Positions 10,384-19,026 of a stretch of 64,000 nt of DNA are shown piece after piece. The position numbers were made by a program, and so were the translations under genes. The number at the start of each line of letters is the position of its first letter. Position 1 is the first letter of the stretch. This DNA is from Mesonia algae (GTDB taxonomy: Bacteria; Bacteroidota; Bacteroidia; Flavobacteriales; Flavobacteriaceae), in NCBI RefSeq assembly GCF_003253545.1, contig NZ_QKYV01000003.1, positions 264,375 to 328,374 on the forward strand, in the 5' to 3' direction. The notes beneath the pieces are model-generated. The model did no database searches, was not told where the DNA came from, and worked only from the letters and a program-made list of their open reading frames with translations.

Positions 10384-11706
10384 CTACTTGTAAACTTCCT
10401 TAACAAAATTTTCGTAAGTCATTTCTTTTTTATCCAAGTTGATGTTTTCTTTGTAGAATTCTAATAGCTTCTGATTCATCACTTGCTCAGATAATTTCTT
10501 TACCTCATCTTGGTTAGAAAGTACTCTTGCAGTAATATCATCTAAATCTTTTTCTGAAGGATCCATCTGACCGAATTGTGCCATTTGCATTTTAATACGG
10601 TCTCTAGTAATCTCCTTAATTTCATCAAACTGAACTTGAAGGTCGTTATCTTGAACTAATTTTCCTTCAATTAACTGAAAACGTAAACCTTTTTCACTTT
10701 TTTCATATTCTTCTTTAGCTTCTTCTGCTGTAAGTTGCTTTTCTCCACTTACTTGAATCCATTTTTGTAAGAATTCCGCCGGAAGGCTAAAGTTTGTATT
10801 TTCAATTAAACGCTCTGTTACATCGTTTAACAACTGCTGATCGCTTTGTTGTTTAAACTGATTTTCTGCGTCTTCTTTTATTTTTTCTTTAAGTTCAGTT
10901 ACCGTTTTCACGTTCCCTTCACCAAAAAGCTTATCAAATAATTCTTGATCTAATTCTGCAAGCTCTTGTTGATTAACTTCTGTAATTTCAAAAGTAACCT
11001 CAACATCTAAATCGTGTGCTTTATCGTGTTCTACTTTTAGGAACTCTATAAGATCGTGATCATCTTCAAAAAGACTTTTTGTTTTTAAACTAATTGTATC
11101 ACCTACTTTAGATCCAACAAATTTGTTTAAATTTCTTTTACCTTTTAACTTTTCTAATGGAAGAGTAGTCGTATTTTCTATTCCCTCTTCTTCATTTTTA
11201 AAAGTACCAGCAACGACATCTCCTTCTTCAACTTCTTCTTTAGAAACTAATTTCCCGTATTGCTTTTGGATGGTTTTGATTTGATTATCAATCATCTCCT
11301 CATCTGCAACAATTTGGTATTGTGTGATAGCCTCTTTAGTTTTTAGGTCTACATCAAATTTTGGTGAAAGACCTAATTCAAACTCAAAAGAATAATCATC
11401 TTGCTGCCAATCGAAGCTTTCTTGCTCTTTTGGTAATGGATTTCCAAGGATCTCTAATTTCTCTTCAGTAATGTAGTTATTAAGAGATTCCTGTAAAATT
11501 TTGTTTACCTCATCAACCAATACAGCTTGACCGTATTGTTTTTTTACCATTCCCATGGGTACGTGACCTTTTCTAAAACCAGGAATGTTAGCCGTCTTAC
11601 GGTAATCTTTTAAAATCTTCTCTACTTTTGGGTTGTAATCATCTTTTTTGATATCAACCTTTATTACAGCATTTAGCTCGTCTATATTCTCTCTTGTAAT
11701 TTCCAT
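10384..11706 (-). CDS. tig: trigger factor (ribosome-associated chaperone)
   Basis: Chaperone that binds nascent chains at the ribosome exit. The 440-residue protein has the ribosome-binding signature PGFRKGHVPMGMVKKQYG at about 41-58, a central FKBP-like region with clear acidic loops, and a long helical C-terminal substrate-binding domain. Sequence is divergent from proteobacterial trigger factor, as is normal in Bacteroidota. It is upstream of clpP and clpX but separated by a hairpin. A well-formed promoter lies just before it. Confidence 0.93.
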   Translation of the reverse strand: MEITRENIDELNAVIKVDIKKDDYNPKVEKILKDYRKTANIPGFRKGHVPMGMVKKQYGQAVLVDEVNKILQESLNNYITEEKLEILGNPLPKEQESFDWQQDDYSFEFELGLSPKFDVDLKTKEAITQYQIVADEEMIDNQIKTIQKQYGKLVSKEEVEEGDVVAGTFKNEEEGIENTTTLPLEKLKGKRNLNKFVGSKVGDTISLKTKSLFEDDHDLIEFLKVEHDKAHDLDVEVTFEITEVNQQELAELDQELFDKLFGEGNVKTVTELKEKIKEDAENQFKQQSDQQLLNDVTERLIENTNFSLPAEFLQKWIQVSGEKQLTAEEAKEEYEKSEKGLRFQLIEGKLVQDNDLQVQFDEIKEITRDRIKMQMAQFGQMDPSEKDLDDITARVLSNQDEVKKLSEQVMNQKLLEFYKENINLDKKEMTYENFVKEVYK

Positions 11707-11732
11707 GCTTAAAACTTCTAAATTTTGGAGTG

Positions 11733-11763
11733 CAAAATTACAATTTATTTACCTGCCAACCAA
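11733..11763 (-). promoter_or_regulatory. promoter of tig
   Basis: Minus-strand TTG (11761-11763), 20-base spacer, then TAATTTTG (11733-11740), a full match to TAnnTTTG, 26 bases before the tig ATG. Confidence 0.65.
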
Positions 11764-11805
11764 GTTTTTAATTAACTTGATGATGTGATTTTTATTTTAC
11801 GGATG

Positions 11806-12141
11806 CTAATCGGTTATCGAATCAAGAATAGATTGTAAGATTGAAAGACAAACACTAAAAATAAGCGCCCACCAAAATCCGTCTACCTCAAAACCACCAA
11901 TTAAACCATCTGCTACCAATATGATAAAAGCATTGATGACCAGCAGAAATAAACCTAATGTAACAATCGTAACTGGAAGTGTTAATAACACTAAAATAGG
12001 CCTGACGATTAAATTAAGTAAGCCTAAAATAACCGCTACGATAATAGCCGTAACATAACTAGAAGTGGTGACTCCTGGTAAAATTTCAGCTAAAATAACT
12101 ACTAATATAGCTGTAACAAGAATTTTAAGAATGAGTTTCAT
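11806..12141 (-). CDS. small membrane protein of the 4-TMS holin-like family
   Basis: A 111-residue, almost wholly hydrophobic protein with three to four predicted membrane helices (about 5-23, 30-48, 54-75 and 88-108). The segment GLLNLIVRPILVLLTLPVTI is typical of the family often labelled phage holin family protein, which is widespread in chromosomes without phages. There are no phage genes nearby, so a lysis role is not supported. Function unknown; possibly a membrane-stress or small transport protein. Confidence 0.75.
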   Translation of the reverse strand: MKLILKILVTAILVVILAEILPGVTTSSYVTAIIVAVILGLLNLIVRPILVLLTLPVTIVTLGLFLLVINAFIILVADGLIGGFEVDGFWWALIFSVCLSILQSILDSITD

Positions 12142-12162
12142 ATATCTATCTAAGTTTATTCT

Positions 12163-12200
12163 AAAAATAAGAAAGGCATTCTAAATATAGAATGCCTTTT
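12163..12200 (-). terminator. terminator after the GDSL lipoprotein gene
   Basis: AAAGGCATTCTA (12172-12183) pairs with TAGAATGCCTTT (12188-12199), loop of 4. On the minus strand the stem is followed by a T-rich tract interrupted by C and A. Confidence 0.7.
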
Positions 12201-12219
12201 TAAAAAAATTAACTTTCAA

Positions 12220-13743
12220 CTAGTCTCCTAAAGAAGGATCACCGCTATAATCTCCAATGTTTACACTTGGTATTGTAGCATTGTAAGTCGTATTAATAGA
12301 TTTTATAATTTCATTAGCTATAAAAGCATACCCTCTAGGCGTTAAGTGAATTCCGTCTAAAGAAAAAGCTCCTCCAGTAGCAAATTCTCCTGTTATAGAG
12401 CCACCATCAAAAGAAATACCAGAAGTAGCAACCCTATCTAATATTGCATTAGCATCTACAAAAGCTAAACCTTTATCTGCAGCAATAGATTCTATAATTT
12501 GATTAAACGCCGCTGTCGCAGTCGCCACTTCTTCTTGTTCAGAAGCAGTTAGAACATGTTCATCTCCTAAAGGAACACTTACCCCATTTACCAAATTAGG
12601 ATCATCATTAACTAAAGTTCCTAAGAAACTAGAACTTGGTAGAGGTATTAAATCAGAATCATTTGCCTGTCTAATTTGACCTAACATCATGGCTGTTTGA
12701 GCATCTAAACTAAACGGCGGAGCTTGGAGTATCTGAGAAATATCAGTTAATTCTTCATCTACTAAGGTTACATAATTTTGACCTTGTTGAAATACAACTT
12801 CACGCATAGCTGCTTCTTCTGGAGAAAGAATTCCAAATTGAACTAAACCTGGAAGTACCTGAGTATTATAAGCTGCAAATTGTGAATTTAAAAACGCTGT
12901 TGTATCCGCATCTAACGGAATTGCATTTACAGGAACCGTATTAAAGTAAGGAGTTGAAGTTACATTTGGAATATTTAAAACGACCCCAGCACTTGCCGAA
13001 GCTAAAAGTGCATCTACTTCTTGACTGTAAACAGACGCAAAAACATTAGTATCTGTGATATCATTACTTCCATACGTCGCAGGATCTAAATTTCCTTGCT
13101 GACTAACTCCTACTCCACCAGAGGAAGCATAGCCTAGCACATCGTTATTTCCTATCCATAAACTAAAAAATGTTGGGTTTTGCGCTACTGCATCTCCCAA
13201 TACTGTTGCATCTGCAGATGAACGAAAACGCACAAAATAAGGATTTGATTGACCTGTAGGTACACCGGCAACATTCCCATAACCTGGAGCCATTAAGTGA
13301 TAACTTTTCGCTCCAGGAACTCCCATATTATTGAAAGATCCCGTAAGTGTATTTGAAATCTCTGTGGTTGGAGTTCCCGAAATTGGTGTTGGTGCTGGCG
13401 CACCATTTACAACAGATAACGTCAAACGGTTACCTGCAATTTGATCCCCTTGAAGTAAAAGTCCACCAAGGTTATCATTCATTAATGGCTGAGTAAAATC
13501 TCCTCCACCTACACGCTCAAATTGTTGTGCTAAAATATTAGGATAAGAATTTTTTTGTCCGCTAACATACAACGCATTATCTGCATAACCTGCAGTTAAA
13601 GAATTTCCTACCGCAACATAATTACTGAAATCTGCGCTACCTTGGTCATATACCTTATCATCTTCAACAGATTCATCAAACTCTGGCTCACAAGCTACTA
13701 ATCCTAAAGCTAGAACTGCAGCATATTTTATATAATTTCTCAT
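12220..13743 (-). CDS. SGNH/GDSL-family lipoprotein hydrolase
   Basis: Probable outer-membrane or periplasmic esterase/lipase. The start at 13743 gives MRNYIKYAAVLALGLVAC, a clean lipoprotein signal with Cys18; an ATG 9 bases earlier is possible. Block I is AVGNSLTAGY (nucleophile Ser48, with GNSL in place of GDSL), block III WIGNND, and block V DGIHLTPRGYAFIAN carrying the Asp-His pair. At about 507 residues it is long for the family, with a middle insertion rich in Ser, Thr and Pro. It follows the FadL-type gene by a few bases, so the two probably work together on lipid or fatty-acid uptake; that is inference. Confidence 0.88.
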   Translation of the reverse strand: MRNYIKYAAVLALGLVACEPEFDESVEDDKVYDQGSADFSNYVAVGNSLTAGYADNALYVSGQKNSYPNILAQQFERVGGGDFTQPLMNDNLGGLLLQGDQIAGNRLTLSVVNGAPAPTPISGTPTTEISNTLTGSFNNMGVPGAKSYHLMAPGYGNVAGVPTGQSNPYFVRFRSSADATVLGDAVAQNPTFFSLWIGNNDVLGYASSGGVGVSQQGNLDPATYGSNDITDTNVFASVYSQEVDALLASASAGVVLNIPNVTSTPYFNTVPVNAIPLDADTTAFLNSQFAAYNTQVLPGLVQFGILSPEEAAMREVVFQQGQNYVTLVDEELTDISQILQAPPFSLDAQTAMMLGQIRQANDSDLIPLPSSSFLGTLVNDDPNLVNGVSVPLGDEHVLTASEQEEVATATAAFNQIIESIAADKGLAFVDANAILDRVATSGISFDGGSITGEFATGGAFSLDGIHLTPRGYAFIANEIIKSINTTYNATIPSVNIGDYSGDPSLGD

Positions 13744-13757
13744 TGTTATCATTTCTA

Positions 13758-15020
13758 TTATAAATTAAATGTTACACCCAAACCTGCTAAGAAAGCGTTA
13801 CTCTTGTAGGTTCCTTCAAATGGTACACTTTGTCCATTTTCTGTATAAAAATCATAAGAGGCATCAACTTCATTAAATCTTAGGTAAGTTACAGAGGCAT
13901 CTAAAGCAAATCTTTTACTTAATTGGTAAGAAAAACCACCTGTAAATCCGTGGGAATCATTTCTTGGTGTTTCTGGAGCAAAATAACCTGATTGTACTGG
14001 AGACTCATCTAAGTAATATCCTGCTCTTAAGGTTAATTGATCTAGAGCTTCATACTGTAAACCGAATCTATAAGTAGAAGCATTTTTGTAGTTTCTAGGA
14101 TTAGAAGAATCTGGAACACCTTCTGGCGCAAAATCAATCATTAAATCATTATAAACACTCCAATAAGCTCTGTTATAATCAAATGCGAACAACCATTTAT
14201 CTAGGAAGCTGTAAGATAAACCTACAGTCATTTCGGCAGGCATTGGTAAAGATGCATCAAAATTCACCGTTCCATTTTGCACAGGCGATAATGGAGAGTT
14301 AGGCACATTAGAGAAAGTAGCATCACCATTTTCTGCTTCTAAAATAACTTCAGAACGGTAATTAAATCCTATTCTAAAATTTTCTGTTGGAGTAAACATC
14401 CAAGAAGCAGACCAACCCCAATTAGTAACATTAGAAGCATCAATTTCTACATTAGATCGATCTCCTTGTTCATCGGTAAGTGTTCTATTCACGTTTCTAT
14501 TAAAGTTTACACCTCCTGTTACGTAAATTGGACCACCACCAATACTAAAATATTCAGATAATCTTAATGAAACTAACGGCTGAATATAAATAGCCTGTAA
14601 ATCAATATTATTAACTAAATGTGATCCCGCCCAATCTGTTGGATATTCTACTGTACTTCCATAAGGAGAATAAGCACTTAACCCTACTGTAAGAAAATCG
14701 GTTACTTTATATGAAGCGTAAAAATAGAAGGGTGTCCCTATTGGGTTATCTGTTTCTGCAAACTGGCCAGATTCTACATTTTGCCATTTTACATTAGACA
14801 TAACACCTGTTACACCAGCTGATATATTTAATTTGTTTTCTAAATAAACTAATCCTGCGGGGTTAAAGAAAGCCAATTCTGCACTGTTAACGACTGCCAC
14901 TCCCGTGTGTCCCATCGCCAAAGCCCTTTGACCCTGAGCGCTCACTCGATAACCACCAGCATAAGTAACACTCGCAGCAAGTAAAAATGCTGCAAAAAAT
15001 AGTAGTTTTTTCATAATCAT
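13758..15020 (-). CDS. OmpP1/FadL-family outer-membrane transporter
   Basis: Beta-barrel channel for hydrophobic compounds such as fatty acids. The 420-residue protein begins with a signal peptide (MIMKKLLFFAAFLLAASVTYA; a second ATG lies 6 bases in). It then has the N-terminal hatch motif SAQGQRALAMGHTGVA and the AFFNPAGLVYL segment typical of FadL/TodX proteins, then repeating beta strands ending in FLAGLGVTFNL. It has its own promoter and is transcribed with the GDSL lipoprotein gene downstream. Confidence 0.92.
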   Translation of the reverse strand: MIMKKLLFFAAFLLAASVTYAGGYRVSAQGQRALAMGHTGVAVVNSAELAFFNPAGLVYLENKLNISAGVTGVMSNVKWQNVESGQFAETDNPIGTPFYFYASYKVTDFLTVGLSAYSPYGSTVEYPTDWAGSHLVNNIDLQAIYIQPLVSLRLSEYFSIGGGPIYVTGGVNFNRNVNRTLTDEQGDRSNVEIDASNVTNWGWSASWMFTPTENFRIGFNYRSEVILEAENGDATFSNVPNSPLSPVQNGTVNFDASLPMPAEMTVGLSYSFLDKWLFAFDYNRAYWSVYNDLMIDFAPEGVPDSSNPRNYKNASTYRFGLQYEALDQLTLRAGYYLDESPVQSGYFAPETPRNDSHGFTGGFSYQLSKRFALDASVTYLRFNEVDASYDFYTENGQSVPFEGTYKSNAFLAGLGVTFNL

Positions 15021-15049
15021 AGAAGATATATTAAGTTATTTCATTATTT

Positions 15050-15079
15050 CAAATTTAGCATAAAATAGAATATAGGCAA
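15050..15079 (-). promoter_or_regulatory. promoter of the FadL-GDSL operon
   Basis: Minus-strand TTG (15077-15079), 19-base spacer, TAAATTTG (15050-15057). A full match to the Bacteroidota consensus, 29 bases before the start at 15020. Confidence 0.7.
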
Positions 15080-15114
15080 GCATTTTTGAGAAATATTATG
15101 CAGGCATAGTAAAT

Positions 15115-15888
15115 TTATGAGAATTTATCAATAAAAGCCATAATTATTTGAAAAAAATCATCTGGCTTTTCTGCGTGAACCCAATGCCCCGCATCTTTAA
15201 TTGTTACTAAGTTACTTTTAGGAAAGTGAGATTTTATTAACTCTCTGTCTTCTTTACGGATGTAATTAGAGTTTCCCCCACTTAAAAATAAAGTATCCTT
15301 TTCAAATGTATCGCTCTCCTCTAAAGCTTTCCCTACACTCTCTACTTTTTCCTTTAAGATATCTAGATTCATTCTTAAAGCTAATTTCCCCTTCTCTTTC
15401 CAATATAGGTTTTTTAAAAGAAATTGTCTTACTCCCCATTCTGAAATATACTCTTCTAATTTTTCATCGGCTAAGCCTCTAGAGTTTAACTCTGCATCCT
15501 GAAGCATAGTTAAGCCTTCTAAGATGGTTTGATGATGAGGCTCATAATATTTTGGAGCGATATCTACTACAATAAGGTTGTGAATTAAATCTGGATATTT
15601 TGTCGCCACTTTCATTGCGGTTTTTCCTCCCATAGAATGGCCCAACAAAATAATATCTTTTAGATTTTTTTCTTCACAATACTCCTTAATGTCTTCTGCC
15701 ATGAGTTCATAACTAAACTCATCTGTATGCGGACTACGTCCGTGATTTCTTTGATCAACCAAATGAACTTGAAACCCTTTTTCTGAAAATTCTTTTCCTA
15801 AAGTTTTCCAATTATCCCCCATTCCTAAGAAACCGTGCAGAATGATAAATGGCTTCCCTTCTCCTATTACTTTTGAATATAATTGCAT
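15115..15888 (-). CDS. alpha/beta-fold hydrolase (YbfF-like esterase)
   Basis: A 257-residue cytosolic hydrolase with the oxyanion segment ILHGFLGMGDNW, the DQRNHGRSPH strand, the nucleophile elbow GHSMGG (Ser85) and a C-terminal DAGHWVHAEKP histidine. This pattern matches the YbfF/RutD type of small esterases. The substrate cannot be told from sequence. Its ATG overlaps the pdxJ stop (TAATG), so it is translationally coupled to pdxJ. Confidence 0.88.
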   Translation of the reverse strand: MQLYSKVIGEGKPFIILHGFLGMGDNWKTLGKEFSEKGFQVHLVDQRNHGRSPHTDEFSYELMAEDIKEYCEEKNLKDIILLGHSMGGKTAMKVATKYPDLIHNLIVVDIAPKYYEPHHQTILEGLTMLQDAELNSRGLADEKLEEYISEWGVRQFLLKNLYWKEKGKLALRMNLDILKEKVESVGKALEESDTFEKDTLFLSGGNSNYIRKEDRELIKSHFPKSNLVTIKDAGHWVHAEKPDDFFQIIMAFIDKFS

Positions 15889-16601
15889 TACTGAAGTAGT
15901 TTTAGGTATTTATGAATAACTGTTTCTAAACCTTCATAAAGAGATTCTGCCATTAGTGCATGACCTATAGAAACTTCTAATAAACCAGGAATATTCTTTT
16001 TGAAAAACTCAATGTTTTGCAATGATAAATCATGACCTGCATTTATCCCCAAACCTAAATCATTGGCAATTTCCGCGCAAGCGATATAAGGTTTAATAGC
16101 ATCATGATTTCCTTTTTCATATTCGCTAGCAAAATCTTCTGTGTATAACTCTATTCTGTCTGCTCCTGTATGTATGGCATTTTTAATCATTTCGGGATTA
16201 GGGTCTACAAAAATAGATGCACGAATACCTTTACTCTTAAACTCAGAGATTACTTCGGTTAAAAACTCCTTATTTTTAACTGTATCCCAACCTGCATTTG
16301 AAGTTATAGCATCTACCGCATCTGGAACCAAGGTAACTTGCGTAGGTTGATTTTGAATAACGAGATCTATAAATTTTGTAACAGGATTACCTTCTATATT
16401 AAATTCTGTTTTTACCACAGGCTGCAAATCCCTTACATCTTGGTAAGTTATATGTCGCTCATCTGGTCTTGGATGCACTGTTATTCCCTGTGCTCCAAAC
16501 TCTTCAATATCCTTTGCAGCTTTTACTACATTGGGGATATTACCACCACGTGCATTTCTTAAGGTGGCTATTTTATTGATATTAACACTTAATTTTGTCA
16601 T
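15888..16601 (-). CDS. pdxJ: pyridoxine 5'-phosphate synthase
   Basis: Condenses 1-deoxyxylulose 5-phosphate with 3-amino-2-oxopropyl phosphate in vitamin B6 synthesis. The start at 16601 gives MTKLSVNINKIATLRNARGG, the normal family N terminus and about 237 residues. A longer reading from 16640 would add 13 residues and cross a candidate promoter, so it is rejected. Conserved VHPRPDERHI, NIEGNP and the C-terminal VSIGHALMAESLYEG are present. It carries a variant of the dispersed GC-rich word at 16071-16083. Confidence 0.95.
   Translation of the reverse strand: MTKLSVNINKIATLRNARGGNIPNVVKAAKDIEEFGAQGITVHPRPDERHITYQDVRDLQPVVKTEFNIEGNPVTKFIDLVIQNQPTQVTLVPDAVDAITSNAGWDTVKNKEFLTEVISEFKSKGIRASIFVDPNPEMIKNAIHTGADRIELYTEDFASEYEKGNHDAIKPYIACAEIANDLGLGINAGHDLSLQNIEFFKKNIPGLLEVSIGHALMAESLYEGLETVIHKYLKLLQ
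16071..16083 (-). repeat. dispersed GC-rich word, variant copy in pdxJ
   Basis: CGCTTGCGCGGAA on the minus strand, one base from the consensus CGCTTWCGCGGAA; coding Ala-Cys-Ala-Glu. Confidence 0.5.
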
Positions 16602-16620
16602 AGGTTTGTCTTTAGCTTTA

Positions 16621-16628
16621 CAAAAATA
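16621..16628 (-). promoter_or_regulatory. candidate -7 element for pdxJ
   Basis: TATTTTTG on the minus strand, 19 bases before the start at 16601. No clear -33 TTG. It lies inside the longer possible reading of pdxJ and so favours the shorter start. Confidence 0.5.
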
Positions 16629-16689
16629 CAAAGTTGCCATTCTTTCATGTGGTATAATTTAATTAATTTGCAGTTAAAACGCACAGAGT

Positions 16690-17349
16690 ATGCTATTGTC
16701 TAATTACATTATTAAGGATATTGAAATCCAATCTGTAAATCAGCCTATAAAGAATTTGAAAAAGCTTTTTAACGAACTTACCTATACACATATTCCAGTC
16801 GAAAAGGATGGAGTTTTTATAGGTTCTATTAGCGAAAATGATTTAAGATGCTTTGATAATGAAAAAACTTTAGAGGATTACCAATATGCTCTGGAGCGAT
16901 TTTTTGTTCGTGACACCGAAAATTGGCTAGAAGTTTTAAAAAACTTTAGTGTTAACAATGCCAATCTTATGCCAGTATTAGAAGAAAAATCTAATAAATA
17001 CCTTGGCTACCTTGAATTAGGAGATATTATGTCCTTCTTTAACGAAACTCCATTTTTAAATGAAAACGGTGCCATTTTAGTGGTTGAAAAAAACTTTACG
17101 GAATATTCTTTTAGTGAAATTAGTCAGATTATAGAATCATCAAACAATAAATTATTAGGTGCTTTTGTAAGTAAAATTGAAAATGATGTAGCAGAAATCA
17201 CTATAAAAACCAATATCTCTGGAGTTAATGATGTAATCCAAACCTTAAGACGATACGGCTACAATATTCTAAGCTCACACGAAGAAGACACTTATACCAA
17301 AAACTTACAAGAAAGATCTGACTACCTAGATAAATACCTGAATATATGA
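16690..17349 (+). CDS. CBS-domain protein with ACT-like C-terminal part
   Basis: A 219-residue cytosolic protein. Residues 1-130 look like a pair of CBS motifs (YTHIPVEKDGVFIGSISEND and ANLMPVLEEKSNKYLGYLEL), which usually bind adenine nucleotides. Residues 135-205 look like an ACT-type regulatory fold. It overlaps nadK by 4 bases (stop and start shared), so the two are translated together. A role in sensing nucleotide or NAD state for NAD kinase is an attractive inference, but nothing in the sequence proves it. Confidence 0.8.
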   Translation: MLLSNYIIKDIEIQSVNQPIKNLKKLFNELTYTHIPVEKDGVFIGSISENDLRCFDNEKTLEDYQYALERFFVRDTENWLEVLKNFSVNNANLMPVLEEKSNKYLGYLELGDIMSFFNETPFLNENGAILVVEKNFTEYSFSEISQIIESSNNKLLGAFVSKIENDVAEITIKTNISGVNDVIQTLRRYGYNILSSHEEDTYTKNLQERSDYLDKYLNI

Positions 17350-18230
17350 AAGTAGCAATTTACGGACAGTTTTATCATAAGAACTCCGGCCAGTATATTC
17401 AAGAGCTTTTAGACGCCCTAGAATTACAAGATATACAAGTAGAGATTGAAGCTAATTTTCTTAAAATTATTAATGAAAATAGTAGTATAGATAAGCAATA
17501 CACTAATTTTTCTACCTTCACAAAACTTGATAATTCTTATCAGTTATTTTTTAGTATTGGTGGAGACGGTACGATTTTAAAAAGCATCAATTTTGTAAGA
17601 GACCTAGACATTCCTATCGTTGGTATTAACACAGGAAGGTTAGGTTTTTTAGCAACTATACAAAAAGAGAACATCAAAAAAATGATGTTAGCTATAAAGG
17701 AAAAAAAATACTCTATATCAAAAAGAGAATTAATCACCATTGCAACATCTCCAGAAAACGATAGTCTTTCTAATATGAACTTTGCTTTAAATGAGATCGC
17801 AATTAGTAGAAAGAACACCACTTCGATGATCACCATCGAGACTTGGCTAGACGGCAAATACCTAAATGCCTATTGGGCAGACGGTTTAATCATTGCTACG
17901 CCAACCGGTTCAACAGGTTATTCTTTAAGTTGTGGAGGTCCAATTATAGACCCCAAAACTAAAGCGTTAGCTATAACACCTATTGCTCCTCACAACTTAA
18001 ACGCAAGACCTTTAATGATTCCAGATAACACAGAGCTAACACTTAAAGTTTCTGGAAGAGAAAATGAGTTTTTAGTTTCGTTAGATTCACGATTAACCAG
18101 TCTTCATAACGATACCACGATTACCATTAAAAAAGCTCCTTTTACTATAGGTTTAGTTCTATTAAATGAAGATAGTTTTATCAAAACTCTAAGACAAAAG
18201 TTACTTTGGGGAGAAGATAAAAGAAACTAA
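17346..18230 (+). CDS. nadK: NAD kinase
   Basis: Phosphorylates NAD to NADP. The 294-residue protein has the GGDGT motif at 72-76, the NTGRLGFLA segment, the ALNEIAI motif and TPTGSTGYSLSCGGPI, all diagnostic of the family. Length is normal. It overlaps the CBS-domain gene by 4 bases; after its stop there is a gap of about 100 bases with a new promoter, so the bamA run is at least partly separate. Confidence 0.96.
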   Translation: MKVAIYGQFYHKNSGQYIQELLDALELQDIQVEIEANFLKIINENSSIDKQYTNFSTFTKLDNSYQLFFSIGGDGTILKSINFVRDLDIPIVGINTGRLGFLATIQKENIKKMMLAIKEKKYSISKRELITIATSPENDSLSNMNFALNEIAISRKNTTSMITIETWLDGKYLNAYWADGLIIATPTGSTGYSLSCGGPIIDPKTKALAITPIAPHNLNARPLMIPDNTELTLKVSGRENEFLVSLDSRLTSLHNDTTITIKKAPFTIGLVLLNEDSFIKTLRQKLLWGEDKRN

Positions 18231-18308
18231 AACAATAAAAACGAGTATAATTTGTTAATCATAGAAGTACAAAAACCATATAAATTAAGTTAGAGAAAAC
18301 TTAATTCA

Positions 18309-18316
18309 TATATTTG
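18309..18316 (+). promoter_or_regulatory. candidate -7 element for the DUF6089-uppS-bamA run
   Basis: TATATTTG, a full match to TAnnTTTG, 17 bases before the ATG at 18334. No TTG at the ideal distance upstream. Confidence 0.5.
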
Positions 18317-18333
18317 CAAACTTTTGAAAATCT

Positions 18334-19026
18334 ATGAGGTATTTAATTGCTGTGATAACCATACTTATGTGTGTGAAAGATATACGTTCTCAAACCTATG
18401 AAATTGGCCCTTATATAGGAGGAGCTAATTATATTGGTGACGTAGGATCTACTAGCTATATAGCTCCAAAAAGCTTATTAGCCGGAGGTATTTTTAAATG
18501 GAATAGAAGTAAAAGACATTCTTTTAGACTTTCTATTCTTCACACTTCTTTAGAGGCAGATGATAAAAATTCTGATGAAAATAGGAGACAACAAAGAGGT
18601 TATTCTTTTAAAAATGAAATTACCGAGGCTTCTTTAGGTATTGAATACACCTTCTGGGAGTGGAATCTTCACAACCTTAAACCACAACTCACACCCTATT
18701 TATATACAGGTTTAACAGGAGTTTTTACTGACAATCAATATGTAGACAGGACCAATCGCATTGTTCCTGGTGATAATAAAATTACGGCAGCCATCCCTAT
18801 GGTTATAGGAGTAAAAGGCACTTTAAACACCAATTGGGTTTTGGGAATTGAAGCCGGTGCTCGTTACACCTTTACCGATAACCTTGACGGAAGTAATCCT
18901 GAAGAGTTTGACGGTGGTGAAGTTTACCCTTCTTTTGGAAATCCCAATACAAATGATTGGTATATGTTTGTAGGAGTCACCTTAACTTATACCTTTGGTC
19001 GAAAACCTTGTTATTGCGCTTTTTAA
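18334..19026 (+). CDS. DUF6089-family outer-membrane beta-barrel protein
   Basis: A 230-residue secreted protein with a short signal peptide (MRYLIAVITILMCVKDIRSQ) and alternating beta strands ending TLTYTFGRKPCYCAF. It is known as a domain of unknown function that lies just before uppS and bamA in Flavobacteriia. The stop overlaps the uppS start (TAATG), which ties its expression to cell-envelope synthesis. The C-x-C tail is unusual and is matched by the PorP-like protein at 24605-25624. Function is unknown; a BAM-related or peptidoglycan-related role is a guess. Confidence 0.8.
   Translation: MRYLIAVITILMCVKDIRSQTYEIGPYIGGANYIGDVGSTSYIAPKSLLAGGIFKWNRSKRHSFRLSILHTSLEADDKNSDENRRQQRGYSFKNEITEASLGIEYTFWEWNLHNLKPQLTPYLYTGLTGVFTDNQYVDRTNRIVPGDNKITAAIPMVIGVKGTLNTNWVLGIEAGARYTFTDNLDGSNPEEFDGGEVYPSFGNPNTNDWYMFVGVTLTYTFGRKPCYCAF

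Noticed and set aside
11806-12141. Holin gene as a sign of a prophage
   Set aside because: No integrase, capsid, lysin or attachment sites are near; this membrane family is common in chromosomes.
18957-19025. Longer N terminus of uppS
   Set aside because: It lies inside the DUF6089 gene in another frame; the conserved UppS start is at 19026.
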